Source: Theodoxus fluviatilis (Eukaryota > Mollusca > Gastropoda > Cycloneritida > Neritidae). Taken from it: DNA of 64,000 nucleotides. Of this stretch, positions 61,736 through 64,000 are shown piece by piece; position 1 is the first letter of the stretch, and every line of letters begins with the position of its first letter. The stretch is taken from assembly GCA_034096865.1 (NCBI GenBank), contig JAWQFJ010017476.1, positions 141,001-205,000 of the forward strand. The letters run 5' to 3'. The notes beneath the pieces were generated by a model that was not told the DNA's origin, did no database searches, and was given only the letters and a program-made list of their open reading frames with translations. The translations under genes were made by a program, and so were the position numbers.

Positions 61736-63642
61736 ATTTGTTTCTCGTCACGTCTGCCCGAGTCTGGGCTTGCATGCACACACATGTACATTGCAGCCAC
61801 TTAAAAGTAATGACTGCATTCCACCAGTTCTCCTCCAAAAGAAAAGTAGCAGAAAATCTAAAACCCTCAGCAAACGTAGTGTGCATTGATTTGTCACATT
61901 AACTAATTTTCGTCATTACCAATTACCAAAGTGTTCGTATCTCCCAGCAAAGCACAGAAAACAGAAACAAGCAAGTTAAAAATAACTCTGCATCCATAGC
62001 AATTCCCTGACACACATGGCATGATGTACTTATTTTTGTAAAAGCTTCTCAGACTATTTGAGCAGTTGATGAGGCTGATCACAAACTCTCCAAGCAGCAT
62101 CTTCATAAAAGTTTCAAACATATTTCACAAGATGGTCTGACAAAAAACTATATATCATTAAGTGTCTGGTGAGTTATAGAATTAATAAATGTAAAAGCAC
62201 TGCTCCATATTAACGCAGCCAGCCACAAAGAGCACCTTATACTTTAACCCATTATGACCTACAGTGTGTGATGAAAACGGCTTCCTTAATCCTGAGGTTT
62301 TTTCAGGAAAAAACACAAAGTCAACAACACTTATAAATTAAAAAAATTCTTCACTTCTACACTTCCTAGAAACAAGAAGTACACCACTGTCAAATGCGAC
62401 ATCTGCGTAGCATCCGGTCTGAAAGGGAGATGTAACACGCGCGTAGCATCCGGTCATAATGGGTTAATCACTGGTCTTGCAAACTAAAGTCAAGTGAGTA
62501 TGACTGAGCTTACCTTCTCCATGAGTGTGATGACTTCATCGTGATTGCGGCAATAGGGAGCATAGGTATTCTTCATGTCCTCAGCAAGTGTTAGGAAACT
62601 GGTGCCTGAAGCAAGGTAAATGACATAGAAGTCATCATTACAGTACTTAACACTCTTTTAGAGGCACTGCTTTACCTGTAGCAAATTGCCTCTTATAAAT
62701 GTGTGATTGCCATAAATGTTGCCAATTGCCTTTAACCCAGACACCTCCATGCATGTGTTAAATACATATTTCAAGTATGTGACATTTAGAATACAAGAGG
62801 GAAAAAGCCCCTTGGACAAACATTTTGTCATAAACCATTCATGTCAAGAGCATGTGTAGGTGCTCATGTTTCGGAATTACAGTTCAAAAGATTAAAAAAC
62901 ACAAGTTCAAGAGCTCAATTACATCATTCACATGATGGCCACAGAACTCAGGCATGGGTACTAGCACCCAACAAGTAGCAAAATTATATCATTCTTGATC
63001 ATTGTTTCCCTGCTTGCTTAATTCATGCTGGCACTAGCAAAAAATAGAGGCCGCATTCAGCTTTACAAATGTTAATGCATTGGTTTTTCTGATTATTACT
63101 CCATTCTGATTTCAAGTTCATCTGAATCAAGTATTGTATCAATCATGGGGTACAAATTTGAACAAGTAAGATATTCAAGAACCAGGTCAAGGTAACAAAA
63201 TATGGAATCCATTGGCACAAAACTATCTGAATGTAAAATGTCACACACCTGGGCCAAACACATAACCAAGTGTGGCCAAATCAAACTTGGCTGTCAGTCA
63301 ATGCCACTTCATGCTGAATCAGGGTGTGGGAATGATCACATTCTACCATAATGGAAACTGTCAGTTCTCAACACAAAATGGTGTATCGGAAACCATTCTA
63401 GTGAGGCTTTCCATGGGTGTCTATAGCCAACATTACATCATGATTCACAAACTCAGCAAAACAGTTGACTCATTACAGAGCTGTGCCTTCAAGAATGTAA
63501 AAAACCAGGAGGCCTTACCAACTATCTGTTCCTCAAACTCCTTCCCATTGAGTGCAGTCTCCAAGCAAGTGAGAAGGCGCTGGGAGACTTCCGCAATCTC
63601 TTCCATGTTTCCCAGCACCTTGTCCACATCCAGCACAACTGG
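34340..63642 (-). CDS. DNMBP: Gene model: DNMBP/Tuba-family Cdc42-type RhoGEF, 3' 14 exons (N-terminus off window)
   Basis: Fourteen exons with GT-AG junctions join without a frame break: 63519-63642, 62514-62605, 61428-61577, 58810-58915, 58135-58265, 57094-57198, 55367-55495, 54839-54982, 53859-54038, 52774-52947, 41606-47668, 39921-40107, 36463-36746, 34340-34519. Window residues: 1-157 DH (CR3 motif LIKPVQRVLKYPLLL), 158-201 linker, about 202-445 BAR, 446-2466 disordered scaffold from one exon, about 2480-2545 SH3, 2624-2682 last SH3. DH-BAR-SH3-SH3 is unique to the DNMBP/ARHGEF37/ARHGEF38 family: the DH activates Cdc42, the BAR replaces the usual PH for membrane binding, and the SH3s bind actin regulators such as N-WASP/Ena-VASP proteins. 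DNMBP is preferred as the ancestral member. The dynamin-binding N-terminal SH3s cannot be seen, so ARHGEF37/38-like is possible. Confidence 0.85.
35229..35400. repeat. G-tract tandem repeat (about 60-bp unit x 3)
   Basis: Three units contain GCTGAACCGCCGGCGTGAAG followed by an uninterrupted run of about 16-22 G, then GGCTGTCAAGACNCTGAGC. The plus strand carries three long G runs about 45 bases apart, giving strong quadruplex potential. Homopolymer lengths are uncertain in any assembly. Confidence 0.85.
35413..35890 (-). pseudogene. Broken BED-like zinc-finger transposase N-terminus
   Basis: The minus-strand frame 35890-35618 includes CTYCQTDFSIAHGG. A second frame, 35640-35413, continues it with RFDIEKHVRTATHKKKA, then SVILAECLFTSFLVEHNVPI and ADHAGPL. 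Together they match the N-terminal part of a common animal hAT-type transposase-derived family: a C2H2 finger with C-x2-C and H-x4-H (CTYC...HVRTATH), then the AE.LFT.FLVEHN.P...ADHAG block. The two frames are offset at a run of seven G/C near 35627-35633, so the copy is frameshifted there (or the run is mis-sequenced). It stops right after ADHAG and has no catalytic domain. Confidence 0.7.
36100..36365 (-). repeat. LINE relic, copy 3 (same family as 2285-2680)
   Basis: The reverse complement encodes KCKLKWHGCVAQSNDLSKTI and KWKDNIHK with interruptions, aligning with RKLKWYGHMSRGSGLAKTIL and RWEDNIKE of copy 1. It is older and more damaged than copies 1 and 2, and begins 5 bp beyond the hAT-like element. 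Confidence 0.6.
36463..36746 (-). CDS. DNMBP: DNMBP-family exon 13: end of first C-terminal SH3 plus linker
   Basis: Acceptor CCCCACAG, donor GTAAGT, 284 nt, entering in phase 1. The first residues (GDKGFIPRRILVP) complete the SH3 begun in exon 12 (the G-x-(I/V)-P segment of the last strands). Then comes a Pro/Ser/Gly-rich linker (SGLAPPHGSDQRSSPNLGAA), then an acidic stretch MDYVEAELNEIAADPNLDAP leading to the last SH3. An intron splits the SH3 between its WFVDIGG and GFIP parts. Confidence 0.88.
37671..37889 (+). repeat. Hairpin-bearing dispersed repeat, copy 2
   Basis: Nearly identical to 21007-21225. The stem is 19 bp here (37758-37776 with 37805-37823), with the same 28-nt loop and AATAAA at 37783-37788. 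It lies antisense to the host intron. Confidence 0.8.
39248..39350. repeat. (CATA)n then (GA)n microsatellite
   Basis: A short CATA run followed by about 75 bp of perfect GA. Confidence 0.95.
39921..40107 (-). CDS. DNMBP: DNMBP-family exon 12: first C-terminal SH3 domain
   Basis: 187 nt between acceptor CCTGTTGTAG and donor GTCAGT. It encodes TEQNEGQQAYLRQRYQGKLY, then RVKENHVAAENMDLSVAMGQ, LVAVLKEQDPMGNKERWFVD and IGG. The pattern LYRV...L(S/T)...G(Q/D)LVAVL...W(F/L)VD.GG followed by GFIP in exon 13 is the divergent SH3 found after the BAR in this family. The ALYDF motif is altered (KLYRV), as usual for this SH3, so its ligand specificity may be non-classical. Confidence 0.9.
40108..41605 (-). 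other. DNMBP-family intron, nothing recognised
   Basis: AT-rich with a G-rich run (GGGGAGGGGAGG type) near 40205. Small open frames only. Confidence 0.5.
41606..47668 (-). CDS. DNMBP: DNMBP-family exon 11: giant 2,021-residue scaffold exon
   Basis: A single 6,063-nt exon in phase 0 at both ends, with acceptor CTGTCTTGCAG and donor GTACAG. After about 30 globular-looking residues (GIQIGEFSTKDLLFEVGQLI) it is rich in Lys, Ser, Pro, Gln and Ala and probably disordered. Visible motifs: SH3-ligand clusters (RVAPPPPPQTKK, RPAPPPPVAGG, SRPHPAPPPP-type), a repeated LPKSF(R/K)PSHPAP block, tyrosine motifs IYENV, IYMNVEELRQAAR, YVNMEELRRAAR, IYEEVDYS, IYATIDEENV and YDTVPYEP (pYxN-type Grb2 SH2 sites among them), and an FEPSSPAP...KYANIQVLAAKP unit duplicated in tandem. 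Human family members have only short linkers between BAR and SH3 as I recall, so this exon is an expansion. The open frame extends upstream to 47881, but the splice site and phase place the exon start at 47668. Confidence 0.9.
42410..42812 (-). repeat. Coding tandem duplication, about 200 bp x 2, inside the giant exon
   Basis: Two consecutive copies share CCCTGCTGACATGGCTGTG, TTTTTTGTCTTG and GGATCAACTG blocks. In protein terms each carries KTQL, SSPAP, QPCQQGKYAN, QVLAAKP, KTKKSK, EEED and VDP in order. One copy reads PELSSVPSSPAPPQP, the other SESSFEPSSPAPSQP. The frame is kept, so the protein gained about 66 residues. Confidence 0.85.
47669..48790 (-). other. DNMBP-family intron, left part
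   Basis: No supported feature. An open frame continuous with the giant exon reaches 47881, but no splice or promoter evidence supports it as coding. Confidence 0.4.
48795..49345. repeat. Mixed minisatellite: 64-bp x 3 and 36-bp x 5-6 related units
   Basis: Left part: units containing CAGACCACTGCTCCTCAGGG and TAGCATATCACGTCAGACTT recur at about 48915, 48972 and 49035. Right part: CTGCTGCCCATGGTGACATG followed by TCAAGTTGGACCACAA recurs every 36 bp from about 49136. All units share a (C/T)GGTG/RCAT(G/A)T core, so they are one family evolving into two period lengths. Confidence 0.85.
49346..50686. other. Intron sequence with SINE fragment and (CA)n
   Basis: 49921-50065 is a diverged 3' half of the tRNA-derived SINE (minus strand; shares GCAACCAGG(T/C)TG with 59041-59277). 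50309-50368 is a (CA)n array. At 50460-50690 degenerate TCACCATCAGACAGC-type units grade into the 25-bp minisatellite that follows. Confidence 0.6.
50687..52275. repeat. Minisatellite: 25-bp unit, about 55 copies, split by a MITE
   Basis: Units CCAGCCACACTCCACCATGA + AAGGG, with C/T variation (CCAGTCACAC) and an interspersed shorter variant ATTAGACAGCCACACTCCACC. It is interrupted once by the element at 51240-51420. Long WPFHGGVWLALSWWS-type open frames on the minus strand are artefacts of the array. Confidence 0.95.
51240..51420. mobile_element. piggyBac-type MITE copy 2, inserted in the minisatellite
   Basis: CCCATTATGACC at the left, a decayed CTGAAATGGG at the right, TTAA on both sides (51236-51239, 51421-51424). 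The body matches 62248-62463 (GTGATGAAAACGGCTTCCT, TTTTTTCAGGAAAAAACACA). The minisatellite resumes in register after it. It is shorter than the other copies because it has lost one 39-bp right-end unit. Confidence 0.85.
52276..52773 (-). other. DNMBP-family intron 10, right end
   Basis: CA-rich degenerate sequence (CACAATCACAATCC type), possibly decayed minisatellite; no other feature. The donor GTGGGT of exon 10 is at its right edge. Confidence 0.5.
52774..52947 (-). CDS. DNMBP: DNMBP-family exon 10: BAR C-terminal end
   Basis: 174 nt, phase 0 both ends. It encodes LPLLIDSPEKLVEIFNVKHT, AVVDRLSQLKFNRR and a basic Ser-rich tail (KVEAGRQSKRPSGDSGIASQ). This is the end of the last BAR helix region (the SPEKLV...F segment) and the start of the linker into the giant exon. 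The basic tail may add membrane affinity. Confidence 0.88.
52948..53858 (-). other. Intron with poly-C run and LINE-like relic
   Basis: A poly-C run at about 53157-53177. The minus-strand open frame 53771-53340 includes RVTDLRGAPRKCYKDFVEDC, LKHCEIPV and HQDWWAYT. This resembles the C-terminal 'G.PRKRYKD.L...L....I....W...A.DR..WR' region of RTE-like LINE reverse transcriptases and is probably a decayed LINE end. Confidence 0.45.
53859..54038 (-). CDS. DNMBP: DNMBP-family exon 9: BAR domain
   Basis: 180 nt, phase 0. AGELQKVKADYEAMNAQLLD, ELPRMQRLSTNLLATCIGIF and VEAQRQFIDAALKEMYQEMQ: the highly conserved BAR segment with Y(E/D)A.N.QLL.ELP and the F..AQ..F helix. Family BARs form crescent dimers that bind curved membrane and replace the PH domain normally next to a DH. 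Confidence 0.92.
54039..54838 (-). other. Intron with (CA)n array
   Basis: (CA)n at about 54096-54172, next to a CACT run. Around 54410-54640 is GA-rich sequence with the imperfect inverted pair 'CAGACCTGTTTACCC' (about 54439) and 'GGGTAAACAGGTCTGC' (about 54628), about 205 bp apart: a possible small MITE. Confidence 0.55.
54438..54644. mobile_element. Possible small MITE with CAGACCTGTTTACCC inverted ends
   Basis: GCAGACCTGTTTACCC at the left and GGGTAAACAGGTCTGC at the right are a perfect 16-bp inverted repeat around about 205 bp. The inside is GAAGATTT-rich, with further complementary GAAGATTT/AAATCTTC-type segments, so it could fold into a long hairpin. It shares the leading CAGACCTG with the hAT-like element ends at 35118 and 36095. 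Confidence 0.55.
54839..54982 (-). CDS. DNMBP: DNMBP-family exon 8: BAR domain
   Basis: 144 nt, phase 0. RETTEELVVTPLNNLISLME, GPNHVIGKRFDKLLDYDSLS and RKAKDPER. The pattern (V)I.KR.DKLLDYD is the conserved BAR segment of this family, on the concave basic face. Confidence 0.92.
54983..55366 (-). other. Intron, nothing recognised
   Basis: Short AT-rich intron between exons 7 and 8. Confidence 0.5.
55367..55495 (-). CDS. DNMBP: DNMBP-family exon 7: BAR domain
   Basis: 129 nt, phase 0. EALLTQESLAAGIATFYDAK, VTPDVQRYKAIQARVANTLL and QTF. The acceptor (TGTGTGTTGTACAG) is the first member of a series: the upstream intron repeats it eight more times every 77 bp. This copy was chosen because only it is followed by sequence that stays in frame and matches the BAR (the others diverge after nine bases). 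Confidence 0.88.
55496..56172 (-). repeat. Minisatellite of 77-bp units copying the exon 7 splice acceptor
   Basis: About 8.7 tandem units, each with (gene sense) TTCTGTGTGTTGTACAG then GAGGYTTTGGTCTCAGAAG and GAAACTTGTGGCCGATTCAT. The acceptor plus the first nine exon bases (GAGGCTTTG) are repeated at + positions of about 55572, 55649, 55726, 55803, 55880, 55957, 56034 and 56111. Two units read AAGAGG instead of CAGGAG at the junction. It abuts exon 7 directly. Confidence 0.92.
56173..57093 (-). other. Intron, nothing recognised
   Basis: Unremarkable intron between the 77-bp array and exon 6. Confidence 0.45.
57094..57198 (-). CDS. DNMBP: DNMBP-family exon 6: start of BAR domain
   Basis: 105 nt, phase 0, acceptor GGTGTTTCAG, donor GTAAGA. 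TKDETFDREEERFRMVEKAS, KVFLKNVQAYLEELR: first BAR helix, with the family's D..F...E..FR.(V/L)EK....(L/F)..(N/D)V..Y...(V/L) pattern. Confidence 0.9.
57199..58134 (-). other. Intron with C-rich simple sequence
   Basis: Poly-C runs near 57670-57692 and a CCCC/ACCC-rich stretch at 57795-58020, where the gene-sense strand is G-rich and quadruplex-prone. Confidence 0.6.
58135..58265 (-). CDS. DNMBP: DNMBP-family exon 5: DH-BAR linker
   Basis: 131 nt entering in phase 1, leaving in phase 0. VYKYKRETDQSFSDKLAKIS, MHSIKKKSSRFRGRLSTGLG, ISLM. Basic (KKKSSRFRGRL), typical of the helical linker between DH and BAR in this family; it positions the two domains and may bind acidic lipid. Confidence 0.9.
58266..58809 (-). 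other. Intron with (CA)n
   Basis: (CA)n at about 58440-58474; otherwise nothing recognised. Confidence 0.6.
58810..58915 (-). CDS. DNMBP: DNMBP-family exon 4: DH C-terminal helix
   Basis: 106 nt, phase 0 in, phase 1 out. ATEDDHPDKQEILKAITAIT, NVAGAINEYKRRKDL. This is the last DH helix, with the T.(D/E).HPD...L..A...(I/V)..V...(I/V)NE.KRRKDL signature that contacts the GTPase switch regions and leads to the linker. Confidence 0.93.
59041..59277 (-). repeat. tRNA-derived SINE copy 3 (most complete)
   Basis: Minus-strand reading starts with TCTGTAGCTTAGTGGTTAGC (a tRNA A-box-like head), passes a B-box-like GGTGGGACTTTCAAAGCAGC, then the shared 'CAGATGCTAGAGCTGC', 'CCTTGAGCA' and 'GCATTGCCTCTCC' blocks seen at 1-172 and 8859-9035, and ends 'GCAACCAGG' as at 49921. 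Confidence 0.75.
59880..60101. repeat. 111-bp tandem duplication with hairpin motif
   Basis: GTGATGCTTCGATGATGTTT and TATCGTATGRTGCATTGTTT recur 111 bp apart. Each unit also contains an inverted pair such as GGGGTAGT ... ACTACCCC, with compensating changes in the second unit (GGTGGT ... ACCACC). Confidence 0.75.
60530..60600 (+). tRNA. tRNA-Pro-like pseudogene, anticodon CGC
   Basis: The body reads GTCTAGGGGTATGATTCTCG, CTTCGCGTGTGAGAGGCCCC and GGGTTCGACCCC, matching eukaryotic tRNA-Pro through the D arm, anticodon arm and B box. The anticodon stem CTCGC/GTGAG pairs with one G-U; the loop TTCGCGT puts CGC (normally Ala) where tRNA-Pro has CGG. The acceptor arms (GGCCTTG versus TACTACC) do not pair, and the T stem has a mismatch. 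So it is most likely a tRNA-Pro-derived pseudogene or SINE head, not a working tRNA. Confidence 0.55.
61428..61577 (-). CDS. DNMBP: DNMBP-family exon 3: DH core (CR3)
   Basis: 150 nt, phase 0. YKAMPEVKEYFTQLLEKMRL, QSNVFDLEAQLIKPVQRVLK, YPLLLNELFK. The LIKPVQRVLKYPLLLNEL motif is the hallmark DH CR3 (L..P.QR..KYPLLL..L), with Gln, Arg and Lys positions needed for GEF activity intact, so the enzyme is expected to be active. Confidence 0.95.
61578..62243 (-). other. Intron with (GT)n
   Basis: (GT)n at about 61661-61732; rest AT-rich. Confidence 0.6.
62248..62463. mobile_element. piggyBac-type MITE copy 3 (complete, 216 bp)
   Basis: CCCATTATGACC (62248-62259) and GGTCATAATGGG (62452-62463), perfect 12-bp inverted repeats, flanked by TTAA at 62244-62247 and 62464-62467. 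It is the clean reference copy for the family. It lies about 50 bp from the exon 2 donor. Confidence 0.9.
62514..62605 (-). CDS. DNMBP: DNMBP-family exon 2 (window numbering): DH middle
   Basis: 92 nt, phase 1 in, phase 0 out. GTSFLTLAEDMKNTYAPYCR, NHDEVITLMEK: the DH segment with F......M..Y..YC.NH(D/E)......(L/M)(E/L)K. Confidence 0.93.
62606..63518 (-). other. Intron, nothing recognised
   Basis: Unremarkable AT-rich intron. Confidence 0.45.
63519..63642 (-). CDS. DNMBP: DNMBP-family exon 1 (window numbering): DH N-terminal part
   Basis: 124 nt between acceptor TTCATTGCAG and donor GTAAGG. PVVLDVDKVLGNMEEIAEVS, QRLLTCLETALNGKEFEEQI VG: the DH region just after CR1 (LD...(V/L)F.N..(E/I)(I)...(S)..LL..LE). 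The CR1 start and all N-terminal SH3 domains lie beyond 64000. Confidence 0.92.
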
Positions 63643-64000
63643 CTGCAATGAACAGCATCCATTTCTTCAGATAGATTCTTGTACGTCTAGGTACTGTCTT
63701 AGATGGTGCTTCTTCTCTCACAGTTCACAGTTCACAGTAATTTATTTCGCCAAGTGACATCATTTAAAAAACGAGCACGAGGAAAACTAAGTGATGAAGG
63801 CTAAAAGAAACAAAACAAAAAGCCAAACGCACGCATCGCTTACACACCCTAACACGCCGTTTATACAAAAAACATATGGACATTACCCCATGTACCTCAC
63901 TCACACCACACACGCAGCTGCACACAGACAAGAGATAAGACTGCACCTGGAACCAAAGGGTACCTGGTAAATGGGGCAATATACAATGAACAGTTAAAGT
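63643..64000 (-). other. Intron reaching the window edge
   Basis: No feature recognised. It presumably continues to the next upstream DH exon. Confidence 0.5.

Overview
This is a eukaryotic, almost certainly animal, nuclear genome window. It has intron-split genes with GT-AG splice sites, long AT-rich introns, many CA/GT, GA and CT microsatellites, several minisatellites, and remnants of non-LTR retrotransposons, SINEs, MITEs and other DNA transposons. A mollusc (probably a gastropod) fits the TGACCTTGACC-rich repeats and SINE styles. That is an inference from general familiarity, not something proved here. No bacterial, viral or CRISPR features were seen.

Two gene models are well supported. 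(1) On the plus strand, 8085-23325, a small gene encodes a proline/tyrosine-rich protein with a C-terminal membrane segment: a 16-nt first coding exon (MSGNE), a 392-nt repeat-rich exon, and two alternative last exons (20564-20692 and 23209-23325). Both last exons start in phase 0 with Ala-Tyr-Gly and both encode a Cys/Ile/Val-rich membrane anchor ending at a stop. (2) On the minus strand, 63642 down to 34340, are the last 14 coding exons of a dynamin-binding-protein (DNMBP/Tuba) family RhoGEF: DH domain, BAR domain, a single giant 6,063-nt exon of low-complexity scaffold sequence, then two SH3 domains. All 14 exons join in one unbroken frame (8,049 nt, 2,682 residues plus stop). The N-terminal part lies beyond the right edge. 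The two genes converge tail to tail. A possible last exon of a third gene (257-636, plus) and one orphan candidate exon (31102-31233, minus) are listed with low confidence.

Layout: 1-8 kb holds a SINE, a candidate exon, a LINE 3' end, a MITE, a nuclear-receptor-half-site-rich element and a 1.3 kb nonautonomous DNA transposon. 8-23.5 kb is the plus-strand gene, whose introns hold a nested transposon stack (piggyBac-type MITE containing an LTR-like element containing a LINE fragment), a 14 x 60-bp minisatellite and a CA array. 23.5-34.3 kb is intergenic: the second, inverted copy of the half-site-rich element, a 15-bp array, and a 615-bp CT/GT array just downstream of the DNMBP stop. 34.3-64 kb is the DNMBP-family gene; its introns hold a hAT-like element, hairpin repeats, four minisatellites (one copying a splice acceptor eight times), an LTR-like insertion with a tRNA-Pro-like sequence, and two more piggyBac-type MITEs.

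The observations most worth following are the paired alternative membrane-anchor exons, the giant scaffold exon inside a DH-BAR-SH3 protein, the array of decoy 3' splice sites, and the mobile element carrying about eleven TCAAGGTCA nuclear-receptor sites per copy.
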